This document shows, piece after piece, positions 16,337 to 26,996 of a DNA stretch of 64,000 bases (position 1 is the stretch's first letter; every line of letters starts with the position of its first letter). Source of the DNA: CAZLBC01 sp964557575 (lineage in GTDB: Bacteria; Planctomycetota; Phycisphaerae; SM23-33). The stretch lies in the NCBI GenBank assembly GCA_964557575.1, contig CAZLBC010000016.1, positions 5,810 to 69,809 on the forward strand, in the 5' to 3' direction. Both the position numbers and the translations under genes were made by a program. Below the pieces are notes generated by a model. The model worked only from the letters and a program-made list of their open reading frames with translations, did not search any database and was not told where the DNA came from.

Positions 16337-18463
16337 CTACTTTTTTTTGCCCGGTATCGGCGGGGGCGGCGGGGGGATCTTCAGTTCCTTGACCGGCACG
16401 TTCCTGGCCAGTTCGATCCACTCCGGGTCGCCGTAGACGCCCGCCTTCGTGTAGTCGAACGGCGTGAACCCGATACCGGCGGCCGGGGAGCCGGGTTTCA
16501 GGCGGAAGTCGCCGTTTTTCGGATCGCGGAAACCGGGGTCCGCGATGATCGAGTGCTGGTCCCGTCCGAGCTTCTTCCACTCAGCGAAGCTCATGCCCTT
16601 AAAGTCGATTTTCCGCCCCCGCGTTTTGTAGTAGCAGTTGTTGTCCATGGCGACCTTGATTTTTTTCCAGCGGCCGTGGAGCAGCACGCCCTCGTCGTAG
16701 TAGACGATGTTGTTCTTGAAGGTGAACGACCGGTGTTTCTCGACCCGGGTCGCCTGCACCTGGTAGAGCTTGCTGTAGGCCAGGATGTTGTTGCGTATGA
16801 CGTTTTCCTTCCCGTAGTGCTGGTGGAACCCGCCCGTCTTCACGCGGTAGACCAGGTTGTTGGCCATCTCGATGCCGCTGCTTCCCTCGTCGGTATACAG
16901 TCCCCAGCCCCCGTACGAGTAGGCGTAGGCGTCGTGGATGCGGTTGTTGTTGACCGTGGTGCCGTCAGAGGGCCCGAGCGTGTAGACGCCCCCCATGTCG
17001 CTGAGCACGCCGTACCCGATGTGGTGGAGATGGTTGAAATCCACGTGATTGTTTTTCGCCAAACTGTTTGAGTAACCCCACCGCCAGCCGACCGAGACGG
17101 CCGTGTAGTACAGGTCGGCGACGTCGTTGTGCGTGACCCGGTTCTCGCCGCTCTGGCCGATCCATATCCCGACCGCGCAGGGGTAGATGTGTCCGAGGGA
17201 GTGGATGATATTGTTGTCGACCGTGATATTCCCGGTCTGCTCTTTCTCGTTTTTACGAATGCCCGTCTCGCCGATGCGGACGCCCCCGGCGCCCAGATCG
17301 TGGACGCGGCTGCGGACGAGGCGGCAGTTCCGGCAGCCCCGGCGAAACCAGATCCCGTAGATCCCGGCGCGGGCGACGGTACAATTTTTCAGGACGACGT
17401 TCTCGGCGCCGTCGACGGTCACCGCCGCGCCGACGGGAGAGGCTGCCTGGGAGGCCTCGAATTCGCCGCCGGGCATGTGGCAGCGGCCGTGTTCGAATGC
17501 CAGCCCGTCGATGACCAGGTCCCGGACCACTGTTCCCTTCGCGCTGTCGCCCGCGACCGTGACGAAGGTATCGATCATCGGGGCTACCGTGACCGCCGTG
17601 TTCATGTCCTGGCCGGGGAGGGGCTTGTAGAAGAGCCGCTTGTCGCGGGAGAGAAACCATTCGCCGGGTTCATCCAGGGCCGCACGGAAGTTTTCGAGGA
17701 TGAAACGCGTATTTTTGCGCCAGGGGTTCCACGATTTCATGCCTCGCCCCCCGGTCCTGATCAGGTTATCCTTCGTGTCGATCTCGTCGATCAGGCGCCG
17801 GGTGTTGTCCCACTTGTGGAATATCATCATGTTCACGTCATGCAGGGCCTTCTCGTCGAGGTTCGCCAGGATCCTCGTGACCTGCGGGCGCACCGTCACC
17901 GTCTGAACGGCCTTCTTGGGCATCCGCCCCGAGCCCTCCAGCGCCTCCTGGCGGACCGCGATCATGTAGTAGTAGAACTCGTTGGGCGCGCGGGCGCGGA
18001 CGGCGCGTTTCCCGTCCACGAAGAGCTGCATGAACCGGCTGGTTTCGTTTTTCGCCCACGGGACCGCGGTCTCGTATATCCCGTCCTTTCCTTTCTTCCA
18101 GCCCGTTATCCTTCTTCCGCCGGAGAAGGCGGGGCGGGCCCCCGCCGCCGCCCGGTAGGTGGTGCAACTGTCCCGGTGGTCGAGTTGCAGCGGTTCGGCA
18201 AGGGGGTATGTCCCGTCGCACACGACGACAACGGCCTTTTTGTCGGCCTCGTTTCCCTCCCGTACTTTTCGAATGGCGTCCCGCGCGGCCGCGAGGGTCG
18301 CCAGGGGGCCGTCGGTCCCGCCCGCCTTCGGTTCTTCGAGCCTGCCGGACCAGGAATCTTTGCCGTCGGGGGACACATACAACGTGAGGGCATCCGCGCT
18401 GCGGGCGGCGAGCGAGACAGAGATGAGGGTGCTGAAAATGGCCGCGCGTACCGGTGTATTCAT
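16337..18463 (-). CDS. Secreted right-handed beta-helix protein, GH141-like
   Basis: A 708-residue protein with a Sec signal peptide ending near SAADA/ADALT. After it comes TLYVSPDGKDSWSGRLEEP, then GTDGPLATLAAARDAIRK, an opening I associate with GH141 (fucosidase/xylanase) and related beta-helix proteins. The centre has many NNxIH and NN-V turns typical of parallel beta-helix coils, and the end has IIADPGFRDPKNGDFRLKPGSPA. It probably binds or cleaves a polysaccharide outside the cytoplasm. Its closeness to the GH95 gene suggests fucose-rich substrates, but substrate specificity cannot be read from the sequence. Confidence 0.7.
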   Translation of the reverse strand: MNTPVRAAIFSTLISVSLAARSADALTLYVSPDGKDSWSGRLEEPKAGGTDGPLATLAAARDAIRKVREGNEADKKAVVVVCDGTYPLAEPLQLDHRDSCTTYRAAAGARPAFSGGRRITGWKKGKDGIYETAVPWAKNETSRFMQLFVDGKRAVRARAPNEFYYYMIAVRQEALEGSGRMPKKAVQTVTVRPQVTRILANLDEKALHDVNMMIFHKWDNTRRLIDEIDTKDNLIRTGGRGMKSWNPWRKNTRFILENFRAALDEPGEWFLSRDKRLFYKPLPGQDMNTAVTVAPMIDTFVTVAGDSAKGTVVRDLVIDGLAFEHGRCHMPGGEFEASQAASPVGAAVTVDGAENVVLKNCTVARAGIYGIWFRRGCRNCRLVRSRVHDLGAGGVRIGETGIRKNEKEQTGNITVDNNIIHSLGHIYPCAVGIWIGQSGENRVTHNDVADLYYTAVSVGWRWGYSNSLAKNNHVDFNHLHHIGYGVLSDMGGVYTLGPSDGTTVNNNRIHDAYAYSYGGWGLYTDEGSSGIEMANNLVYRVKTGGFHQHYGKENVIRNNILAYSKLYQVQATRVEKHRSFTFKNNIVYYDEGVLLHGRWKKIKVAMDNNCYYKTRGRKIDFKGMSFAEWKKLGRDQHSIIADPGFRDPKNGDFRLKPGSPAAGIGFTPFDYTKAGVYGDPEWIELARNVPVKELKIPPPPPPIPGKKK

Positions 18464-18575
18464 AGCTTCTCCTTTTGCTGCATTATTATGTCCCGGCGGT
18501 CGCCGTTATTCAAACACTTCTCCGGGACCCAGCGGTCTTTTCAATGTTCGCCGTTTCTGATATAGTGTCCGCCCT

Positions 18576-20042
<1,467 letters not shown>

Positions 20043-20089
20043 GGGGGACATTTTCGTCGGGAGGCGTCCCGGCGGGGGTTCATACGGTG

Positions 20090-20117
20090 TTGACGCGCGG
20101 TGTCTTTTCGATACACT
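20090..20117 (+). promoter_or_regulatory. Sigma-70-type promoter for tRNA-Ile
   Basis: TTGACG at 20090-20095 and TACACT at 20112-20117 are 16 bp apart. Transcription would start about 25-30 bp before the tRNA. Confidence 0.5.
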
Positions 20118-20147
20118 ATGCTGCCGTTGTCGTTTCGGCGGCGCGAA

Positions 20148-20221
<74 letters not shown>

Positions 20222-20344
20222 TGTTTCATTTCTTGGGGGTCTCGTGCGAGGCTCGTTTTGCGCGACAGAAAACTTTGTCGTCAGATTCTTACCATTCATG
20301 TTCCCTTTTGCTGTAGACTGTTGCCTGAGTGAAAGGGCATTTGT

Positions 20345-21844
20345 ATGAAAATACGTGCGTACGTTTTGTTACTTCTGATCTCGAGCGCCGCGATTGCGGC
20401 CGACAAACCCAACATCATATTCATCATGGCCGACGACCACACCTTCCAGGCCGTCGGGGCGTACGGAAGCCGTCTCGCGAAGCTGAATCCCACTCCGCAT
20501 ATCGATTCTCTGGCGAAAAACGGCATGCGCTTCGACCGGGTTTTCTGCAACAACTCCATATGCACGCCAAGCCGCGCCAGCATCATCACGGGCCAGTATT
20601 CGCAGACCAACGGGGTCCTTGATCTCGGCGGCAACATCCCCCCCGAGAGGCAGTACCTGCCTGTCGAGATGAAAAAGGCCGGTTATCAGACCGCGATGGT
20701 CGGCAAGTGGCACTTGAAGAAAGAGCCCGCGGCGTTCGACTACTACTGCGTACTTCCCGGGCAGGGAAAGTATTTCAATCCCGTTTTCCGCGTGCGGGGC
20801 GAGAAGCCCTGGCCGAAGAACACGATTGTGAAAAATGACATGCACTCCAGCGATGCGATCGCCGACATATGTCTCGAATGGCTTAAGAACGGCAGAAAGA
20901 AGGACAAACCCTTTTTCCTGATGTTCCACTTCAAGGCACCGCACGACATGTTCCGGAACGCCAAACGCTATGACACCTGGCTCCGGGGCGTGAACATTCC
21001 CGAGCCGGATAACCTCTTCGATCCGCCGTCCGGATCGAAGGGGTCACAGGGCCTGGGATCGGGCGTGGGAAGAACCCATGCGCCGTGGAAGCTTGCGCAA
21101 AAGCTCGGCATTTCCGAAGACCTGGACGACCGTGCCTATGCAAAGGCCGCATATCAGAAGTATCTCAAGCGTTACCTGCGCTGCGTAAAGGGCGTGGATG
21201 ACAACGTCGGCCGGCTGATCGCCCGCCTCAGGGAAGCGGATCTCCTTGACAGCACGGTGATCATGTACACCGGCGACCAGGGGTTCTTCCTCGGCGAGCA
21301 CGACCTGATGGATAAGCGGTGGATGTACGAGGAGGCGTTCCGCATGCCCTTTATCGTCCACTTCCCGGGGATGGTAAAGGCCGGCTCGACCAACGACTGG
21401 CTGATCAACAACACGGACTTCGCCCCGACGATACTCGCGCTGGCCGGGGCCGGGACACCCGGCTACATGCAGGGCAGGAGTTTCGCTTCGGCGCTGAAGG
21501 GCGAGCAGAAACCCGAAGATTGGAGAATGTACACCTACTACCGCTACTGGATGCACATGGCACACCAACTCGCGGTGCCCGCGCATTTCGGTGTTCGCGG
21601 CGAACGATACAAGCTGATCTTCTTCTACGGCTGCAACTACCGGGGGGGCGACAACACGCCGGTCGCGTGGGAATTCTACGACCTTCAAAAGGATCCGTTC
21701 GAGATGAAGAACCTGTACGCCAACCCGGAGCATAAAAAAATAATTTCTGAAATGAAAATCGAGCTTAAGAACACCAGAAAGAAACTGAACGAGACCGACG
21801 AGCAATTTCCCGCTATTCAGAAGATAATAGACGCGAACTGGTAA
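20345..21844 (+). CDS. Secreted family S1 sulfatase
   Basis: A 499-residue protein with a Sec signal peptide (residues 1-19). The metal-binding start KPNIIFIMADDH is followed by the formylglycine signature CTPSR (Cys73), to be oxidised by a maturase not in this window. Later GKWHLKKEP, MYTGDQGFFLGEH and the C-terminal FYDLQKDPFEMKNLYANPEH are typical of polysaccharide sulfatases. It removes sulfate esters from carbohydrates outside the cytoplasm. It stands alone about 120 bp after tRNA-Ile. Together with the GH95 and GH141-like proteins and the second sulfatase it suggests degradation of sulfated fucan or similar marine glycans; substrate is inference. Confidence 0.93.
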   Translation: MKIRAYVLLLLISSAAIAADKPNIIFIMADDHTFQAVGAYGSRLAKLNPTPHIDSLAKNGMRFDRVFCNNSICTPSRASIITGQYSQTNGVLDLGGNIPPERQYLPVEMKKAGYQTAMVGKWHLKKEPAAFDYYCVLPGQGKYFNPVFRVRGEKPWPKNTIVKNDMHSSDAIADICLEWLKNGRKKDKPFFLMFHFKAPHDMFRNAKRYDTWLRGVNIPEPDNLFDPPSGSKGSQGLGSGVGRTHAPWKLAQKLGISEDLDDRAYAKAAYQKYLKRYLRCVKGVDDNVGRLIARLREADLLDSTVIMYTGDQGFFLGEHDLMDKRWMYEEAFRMPFIVHFPGMVKAGSTNDWLINNTDFAPTILALAGAGTPGYMQGRSFASALKGEQKPEDWRMYTYYRYWMHMAHQLAVPAHFGVRGERYKLIFFYGCNYRGGDNTPVAWEFYDLQKDPFEMKNLYANPEHKKIISEMKIELKNTRKKLNETDEQFPAIQKIIDANW

Positions 21845-21971
21845 TGTAGGCCGGTTTGCGCAGCAGGCCCTGATCAACTTCATAGTATCATCTGTTAAGA
21901 ACGGCATTTTTCCCGAGACGCCGGAATACACCGAAACGGATTGGAACAATACAGCAGAGAGGATATGGCCC

Positions 21972-22547
21972 ATGGTTCCCGTTTTCGCACCCGGTCGACT
22001 GCCGCTGGTCCGGCGGGCGCTGTTCGCACTGCCGCTGTTGCTCTGCACCTGTACCGAGCAGCGCGACGGCGCCGGCGAAGACGCGGATACCGTCTTCACC
22101 GACCCGGCGGGGTACCGGCTCCGCGTGCCGGACGGCTGGCGGGTGTCGGACCGCACGAAACGGGACGAGCTTATCCGGGCCGACATCGACCGCGGCAGGG
22201 AGATGGGAATCCAGGTCCGGCTCGCGCCCGTCTCGCCCGGCCGGTTTTCGGCGGCGGTGACGTCGATGCTGGACGACTACCGCCGCGACATGACCGGCCG
22301 CTGGGGCGGGGATATGACCGAAACCGGGCGCTGCAGCCCGGACGCGGGTGAGGAGGCCCTCACCGTCCGCTTTCGGGCACGGCGCAAGGACGGTAAAGAG
22401 TGGTACCTCCAGGAGAGCTTCGTCCGCGCCGGCGAGAAGCTCCTCGTCCTCCAGGGCGGCTGCCCGTGGCCGCGGCGGGAGGAGGCGACGCGTGCGTTCG
22501 ACGCTGTCGTGGAGAGCGTTGTGTTCAGCGGCAATGCCGGGGGATGA
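21972..22547 (+). CDS. Putative lipoprotein of unknown function
   Basis: A 191-residue protein. A positively charged start and hydrophobic stretch (RRALFALPLLLCTC) suggest a lipoprotein signal, with Cys about 28 as a possible lipid site. The mature part starts TVFTDPAGYRLRVPDGWRVSD, a pattern seen in PsbP-like and other small secreted proteins that carry a 'y.i..P.gW' strand. The rest has alternating strands and ends EATRAFDAVVESVVF, also usual for that group. It converges on the thioesterase gene with 7 bp between stops. Function unknown. Confidence 0.6.
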   Translation: MVPVFAPGRLPLVRRALFALPLLLCTCTEQRDGAGEDADTVFTDPAGYRLRVPDGWRVSDRTKRDELIRADIDRGREMGIQVRLAPVSPGRFSAAVTSMLDDYRRDMTGRWGGDMTETGRCSPDAGEEALTVRFRARRKDGKEWYLQESFVRAGEKLLVLQGGCPWPRREEATRAFDAVVESVVFSGNAGG

Positions 22548-22554
22548 AGGGGGA

Positions 22555-23016
22555 TCAGGCCGGGGGGTTGTTGATTGACGAAACCCCCTTTTCCACGAAT
22601 TTGCCGCTTGCCGTTGCCTTGACCGTTCTCTCCTGCAGTATTTGTGCTTCCAGGACGTGGATGGGAGGTGTTTGACGCGTAACATGAGCCCGGACCGTCA
22701 TGGGAACGCGGGTGTGGATGGCGTGGCGGAAGCGGACGTTCAGTTCGGCGGTGAACGCGTTGAGCCCCCGGGCGAACAGGCAGTTGGTCATCGCCCCGTC
22801 CAGCATGGACGAGATCACCCCGCCGTGGAGTATATCCTCGTATCCCTCGAAGGTGTCGGGGCAGGAAATCTCGGCCTCGACGCCGCCGTCCGGCAGGAGC
22901 CGGAATTTCAGTCCCAGGCCGCACTCGTTTTTGCGGCCGCAGACGATGCAGCGGGGGTGCCTCGATTCACGGGTGTTTTCGAGAAGGCGCGCACTCGGCT
23001 CAGTGGTCGCAGACAT
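22555..23016 (-). CDS. PaaI-type hotdog thioesterase
   Basis: A 153-residue single hotdog domain. HPRCIVCGRKNECGLGLKF near the N-terminus is the short Cys-containing lead found in many such thioesterases; LHGGVISSMLDGAM is the hotdog helix with the HGG motif, followed by TAELNVRFRHAI. It would hydrolyse acyl- or aryl-CoA. Its start overlaps the end of the NifX-domain gene by 17 bases, so it is probably the last gene of the minus-strand ORP-like operon, though its connection to that system is unclear. Confidence 0.85.
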   Translation of the reverse strand: MSATTEPSARLLENTRESRHPRCIVCGRKNECGLGLKFRLLPDGGVEAEISCPDTFEGYEDILHGGVISSMLDGAMTNCLFARGLNAFTAELNVRFRHAIHTRVPMTVRAHVTRQTPPIHVLEAQILQERTVKATASGKFVEKGVSSINNPPA

Positions 23017-23338
23017 TGTCGCCGGTCTCCAGTGTTTCCTGCAGGTAGGATTCGGCTATCGCTTCCGGGGTTTCCGCCGCCGCGCCGACGATGACGTCTA
23101 TGCCGTTCTCGTTGAAGATCGCCTGTGCGCGCCGTCCCATGCCTCCCGCGATGACCACGCTCGCCCCCTGCTCTTTCAGCCACCGGGGCAGGGCCCCGGG
23201 TTCGTGGGCGGGAGGGGAGCGGTAGTTGGTGTCGAGTACTCGTTTTTCCGTATCGTCCACGTCGACGAGGGCGAATTGCTGACAGTGGCCGAAATGCATG
23301 CACAGTTTGCCGTCGGCGGTCGGGATCGCTATTCTCAT
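23000..23338 (-). CDS. NifX/NifB-C-terminal (ORP-type) metal-cluster-binding protein
   Basis: A 112-residue single dinitrogenase-iron-molybdenum-cofactor domain. MRIAIPTADGKLCMHFGHCQQFALVD is the standard start with the FGHC metal-site loop; GASVVIAGGMGRRAQAIFNENGIDVIVGAA is the second half. Such small proteins bind Mo/Fe-type clusters and include the Orange Protein of Desulfovibrio. It is the fourth gene of the minus arm, 24 bp after the Mrp ATPase. A C-terminal CDH could add a ligand. Confidence 0.9.
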   Translation of the reverse strand: MRIAIPTADGKLCMHFGHCQQFALVDVDDTEKRVLDTNYRSPPAHEPGALPRWLKEQGASVVIAGGMGRRAQAIFNENGIDVIVGAAAETPEAIAESYLQETLETGDNVCDH

Positions 23339-23362
23339 TGCCGCATTCTCCAGTCTTTTCTC

Positions 23363-24175
23363 TTATGTTCCATTCAGCAAGGCATTGGTGATTTTTTCGA
23401 ATTCCCGCGCGCTCCTGGATGCCGGTTCGTGGCTGACAAAGGGCCTGCCGCGATCGCCTGAGGTGACTACCGCCGGGTCCAGAGGGAGGCGCCCGAGAAA
23501 GGGTATGTTGAACTCCGCAGCCAGTTTTTCTCCCCCGCCCGACGAAAATAACCGAATCTCGCGGCCGCAGTGCGGGCAGTCGAGTCCGCTCATATTTTCA
23601 ACCACCCCGGCCATGGGTAGCGAGAGTGAGTTGCAGAAGGATATCGACTTGCGCACATCGGCGAGGGCAACGTCTTGCGGTGTGGTCACGATCACCGCGG
23701 CCGCCGGCCCGACCAGTTGCGCGACGGAGAGCGGTTCATCTCCCGTTCCCGGCGGCGCATCGATGACGAGGCAGTCAAGCGTTCCCCAGGAAACCTCCTC
23801 GAGAAACTGGCGGATGACCTTGTACTTCATGGGGCCACGCCAGATCACCGCGTCATCTTTGTTCTGCAGGAGGAGTCCGATTGACGCGCATTTCAGGTTT
23901 TCTCCGCAGGTCATAGGGGCGATGCCTCCCGCCGGGTCCGGGCCCATGCGGGCTGACTGCAGTCCCAGGAGCACCGTGGCTGACGGGCCGTGGAGGTCGA
24001 TATCGAGGAGTCCCGTTTTCATCCCCCGCGCGGCCAGGGAGACGGCCAGATTGACGGCGACGGTCGACTTGCCGACTCCGCCCTTGCCGGAAAGGACGAT
24101 ATATTTACTGCCGATCCGCGCCATCGCAGCGGTGAGGATCTCGTCGTTCGGTTGGTCCGCTGAAGTGTCTTTCAC
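23363..24175 (-). CDS. Mrp/NBP35-type P-loop ATPase
   Basis: A 270-residue protein. LSGKGGVGKSTVAVNLA is the deviant Walker A, DIDLHGPSATVLLG the next loop, DAPPGTGDEPLS the Walker B region, and CPHCG near residue 205 the CxxC that binds a bridging 4Fe-4S cluster in Mrp dimers. It carries or loads Fe-S clusters. The start is GTG at 24175, overlapping the DUF89 stop as GTGA; a longer frame to 24256 lies inside that gene. In the ORP system of Desulfovibrio a protein of this type is co-expressed, and it probably matures a cluster here. Confidence 0.92.
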   Translation of the reverse strand: MKDTSADQPNDEILTAAMARIGSKYIVLSGKGGVGKSTVAVNLAVSLAARGMKTGLLDIDLHGPSATVLLGLQSARMGPDPAGGIAPMTCGENLKCASIGLLLQNKDDAVIWRGPMKYKVIRQFLEEVSWGTLDCLVIDAPPGTGDEPLSVAQLVGPAAAVIVTTPQDVALADVRKSISFCNSLSLPMAGVVENMSGLDCPHCGREIRLFSSGGGEKLAAEFNIPFLGRLPLDPAVVTSGDRGRPFVSHEPASRSAREFEKITNALLNGT

Positions 24176-25044
24176 GGCAGTGCATTCCTTCCGTTGTTTC
24201 GGGCAATAACGTGGGCGCCCTCGTCGAACCCGCTGCGTCGGGCAACCAGGGGGCACTTGACCTTGAAGAGAAAGAATAGCGGTCGTCCGTCCGTATTGTT
24301 GAGGGTCTCGAAGTTGCCCTGTCCCTTGGCGATAATAAGATCAGCCCGGTTGAATCGCTCTCTGAATTCACTGCTGCATTCTTCGAGGATCGTTCCGGGG
24401 ATATCCGTTCCGTTGTCGATGACGTCGGCGATGTCGTGGATGCCGGATGCGTCGGCGTCTTCAATCGTCGCATCGTTGATGACGGGGGCGCCGCGCACGG
24501 CAACGGTGACCGCCCCGCGGGGCAACCGTTCAATGAGCAGCCGGTCGAAGACGATTTCTCCGGCATTGTCGGCGATATAGAGGATGTCCGACGCGGATTC
24601 CACGGCGGACCGCAGTTCCTCGATGTCGCCGGTGAGGGGGACATCGGCGGCTGTCAACATGAACGTGCGGGCCGCATCTTCCGTCAGATCGCTGTTGGGG
24701 CCGAGGTCGATGACGTTGCCGGCTATAGCGTACCGAACGGCGAGTTCGAACGGATCATCGGAGCCATCAAGGCGGGCTTCGCATGCGGGAAGGATATCCA
24801 GGGCAAGCCGGGTAAAACGCCCCTTCGATTCGCGATACGGATCGTCGCTGTCGGCGAGTTCGCGCAGGCGGCGATGTATGCGCTGTCCCATGGACGGGGG
24901 TGGCTGCCGGAGGTCAATATCCGCGGCGAAACGGAGGACATCGCGGATGACCTGCTCGTGCATGATCCCGTCATCCGAGACGTGGCGTGCCGCGGATAAG
25001 GCCTGGGCGACGAAGCAGGGGATACAGTCGAGATACGTCTTCAT
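24172..25044 (-). CDS. DUF89/ARMT1-like metal-dependent phosphatase
   Basis: A 290-residue protein of the prokaryotic DUF89 type. It starts MKTYLDCIPCFVAQAL with the typical CxxC, has YAIAGNVIDLG in the middle and the metal-site motif YIADNAGEIVFDRLLIE, then IAKGQGNFETL. Members are cobalt/manganese-dependent phosphatases acting on damaged sugar phosphates or related metabolites. It overlaps the upstream NifX gene by ATGA and the Mrp gene by GTGA, so all are translated together. Its role in the operon is unknown; repair of a cofactor or molybdopterin-like phosphate would be speculation. Confidence 0.85.
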   Translation of the reverse strand: MKTYLDCIPCFVAQALSAARHVSDDGIMHEQVIRDVLRFAADIDLRQPPPSMGQRIHRRLRELADSDDPYRESKGRFTRLALDILPACEARLDGSDDPFELAVRYAIAGNVIDLGPNSDLTEDAARTFMLTAADVPLTGDIEELRSAVESASDILYIADNAGEIVFDRLLIERLPRGAVTVAVRGAPVINDATIEDADASGIHDIADVIDNGTDIPGTILEECSSEFRERFNRADLIIAKGQGNFETLNNTDGRPLFFLFKVKCPLVARRSGFDEGAHVIARNNGRNALP

Positions 25045-25406
25045 GAGGTCCAGTGCCCCTCGACATCGGCGGAGTCAGTTTCCTGCAGCGCGCAGCCGTG
25101 ATACTGTTCCATCGCGTCGGCTACCGTTCCCGACGCCCCGATGAAGATCCTGACGTTTGCGGCCCCGAGCGTCGCCGCGGCCTTTGGTCCCACGTGGCCC
25201 GTAATGATCGCCGCTGCGCCCGCGTCAATTACCGTTGTTGCCGCCTGGATACCCGCACCCTGAGCGGCATTCATGTTTGTACGGTTATCGACCCGTTCAT
25301 GCTCGCCGCTGTCGGTATCGAAAAGGACAAAACACGGCGCCCTGCCGAAACGGGGATCGACGCTCGCGCCGAGCCCCTCTCCCTTGGACGAAATCGCTAC
25401 TTTCAT
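25041..25406 (-). CDS. NifX/NifB-C-terminal (ORP-type) protein, first gene of minus arm
   Basis: A 121-residue protein starting MKVAISSKGEGLGASVDPRFGRAPCFVLFD, the opening of the MTH1175-type NifX domain; the second half is GAAAIITGHVGPKAAATLGAANVRIFIGASGTVADA. The metal-loop motif is FGRAPC rather than FGHC. It is first in a five-gene minus operon and follows a sigma-54 promoter by 48 bp. GGAGAAAC precedes the ATG. Two NifX-domain proteins in one arm may form a scaffold and carrier pair. Confidence 0.9.
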   Translation of the reverse strand: MKVAISSKGEGLGASVDPRFGRAPCFVLFDTDSGEHERVDNRTNMNAAQGAGIQAATTVIDAGAAAIITGHVGPKAAATLGAANVRIFIGASGTVADAMEQYHGCALQETDSADVEGHWTS

Positions 25407-25465
25407 TGTTTCTCCGCTTCTTTTGAAGACAACACGTGATCACAATATCCGTACGGCATACCACG

Positions 25466-25482
25466 TGCAAAACAGATGCCGG
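25466..25482 (-). promoter_or_regulatory. Sigma-54 promoter of the minus arm
   Basis: The minus strand reads CCGGCATCTGTTTTGCA. It has GG and GC exactly ten bases apart, with GGCA and TTGCA matching the sigma-54 -24/-12 consensus. Transcription would begin near 25454, about 48 bases before the first NifX gene. Confidence 0.75.
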
Positions 25483-25580
25483 AAATGTCCACGAACAAGT
25501 GTGTTTTGATTAAGGCTAGATTTAATAACTGGTTATGGAGACACTTTGGTTTCAGATATCGAGGGTGGAATCACATAGTG

Positions 25581-25590
25581 TTGCATTGTG
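25581..25590 (+). promoter_or_regulatory. Candidate activator site (TTGCATTGTG)
   Basis: TTGCATTGTG lies about 100 bp upstream of the sigma-54 promoter at 25466-25482, a normal distance for an enhancer. The TTGCATT core recurs in the other intergenic region at 26997-27040. Confidence 0.3.
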
Positions 25591-25626
25591 CGCTGTTGGG
25601 AATGAAGCGCCACGTGAACAGCGTCC

Positions 25627-26967
25627 TTATTTCCGGTCGCTTCTGCCGTCGGTATCCGGGGTGGGAATATCGAGGGCCTTGATTTTTCGATACAGCGTGC
25701 TCGTGTTTATGCCGAGCTCTTCGGCGGCCCGTTTACGACTGCCGTGGTGCCGTTGCAGGGCATCGACGATCATGGCCTTTTCCATTGACGACAGCGTCCG
25801 TGCGGCGCCGGAAGCGGCGGCGGTGCCGTTGCCCCGCAGTTCCCGCGGCAGGTGATGCAGCTCGATAAGCCCCCCGCGGCAGAGCACGAATGCCTGCTCT
25901 ATGATATTTTCCAGCTCGCGAACGTTGCCGGGATAGTCGTGTTCCATGATGGCGGCCATCGCGTCGGGGGAAACGCCTTCGATCTCTTTTCCCTGCCTGC
26001 GGTTGAACCGGGACACGAAGTGATCGACGAGGAGCGGCAGGTCTTCACGCCGTTCGGCCAGGGTCGGCAGTTCCAGGTCGACTACCCGTATGCGGTAGTA
26101 GAGATCTTCCCGAAAGGTACCGGACGCGACGAGATCGGACAGCGATTTGTTTGTCGCCGCGATTACGCGGACGTCGACCGGAATCGGTTCCACGGATCCG
26201 AGGGGTTCGACGCGGCGATCCTGGAGCACCCGCAGCAGCCGGGCCTGCATCGCGGCGGATATATCACCGATTTCATCGAGAAAGATGGTACCGCCGTCGG
26301 CGACGGTGAAACGACCGGGCTTGTCCCGGCGGGCGTCGGTAAAAGCGCCCGCCGTGTGCCCGAACAACTCGGATTCCAGGAGCGTGTCGGGAAGGGCGGC
26401 GCAGTTGACCGCGACGAACGGCTTGTCTTTGCGGGCCGAGAGATTGTGTATGGCTCGTGCGAACAGCTCCTTGCCGGTCCCGCTCGCCCCTTCGATGAGG
26501 ACCGTGCTCTCGCTTTCCGAGATCTGCGGGATCAAGTCAAAGAGGCGTGTTATGGACCGGCTGTGGCCGACGATGTCCTCGAAGGTATACCGGGACTCGA
26601 GTTCCTTGCGGAGTTGTTCGACCTGGCTGAGATCCTGGAATGTTTCCACACCGCCGACAACGTTGCCGGCCGCATCCCGCAGGAGTGCGGTTGAAATGCG
26701 TATGGGGACCCGGCGGCCGTCGCCGGTATAGATATGTGCGCGGGCGTTGACGACCGGATTGCCGGTATCGAGGGTGTTGCGCAGCGGACAGTTTCCCTCG
26801 CAGATGTCGGCTCGAAAGACGTCGCAGCAGGTTCTGCCGACCGCTTCGTCGCGGTGTACGCCGGTGAGTGTCTCCGCGGCCAGGTTGAAGGAGGTTATGT
26901 GCCAGTCCTTGTCCACGGTGAAGACACCTTCGTTTATTGAATCCAGAATTATTTCCTTGTCTGTCAT
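25627..26967 (-). CDS. Sigma-54-dependent PAS/AAA+ transcriptional activator
   Basis: A 446-residue regulator. The N-terminal PAS domain (about 1-115) carries four Cys at residues 47, 48, 56 and 60 (CCDVFRADICEGNCPL). The AAA+ domain has Walker A EGASGTGKELFA, ESELFGHTAGAFTDA (the sigma-54-contacting GAFTGA loop, here GAFTDA), and DLYYRIRVVDLELP. The C-terminus is a Fis-type HTH (GSRKRAAEELGINTSTLYRKIK). ATG at 26967 is preferred to 26979. It lies between the two arms and probably activates both, as reported for the ORP operons of Desulfovibrio vulgaris. The Cys-rich PAS suggests redox or metal sensing. Confidence 0.93.
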   Translation of the reverse strand: MTDKEIILDSINEGVFTVDKDWHITSFNLAAETLTGVHRDEAVGRTCCDVFRADICEGNCPLRNTLDTGNPVVNARAHIYTGDGRRVPIRISTALLRDAAGNVVGGVETFQDLSQVEQLRKELESRYTFEDIVGHSRSITRLFDLIPQISESESTVLIEGASGTGKELFARAIHNLSARKDKPFVAVNCAALPDTLLESELFGHTAGAFTDARRDKPGRFTVADGGTIFLDEIGDISAAMQARLLRVLQDRRVEPLGSVEPIPVDVRVIAATNKSLSDLVASGTFREDLYYRIRVVDLELPTLAERREDLPLLVDHFVSRFNRRQGKEIEGVSPDAMAAIMEHDYPGNVRELENIIEQAFVLCRGGLIELHHLPRELRGNGTAAASGAARTLSSMEKAMIVDALQRHHGSRKRAAEELGINTSTLYRKIKALDIPTPDTDGRSDRK

Positions 26968-26996
26968 GCTCACTACCACAGTGTATGCAGCATTAT

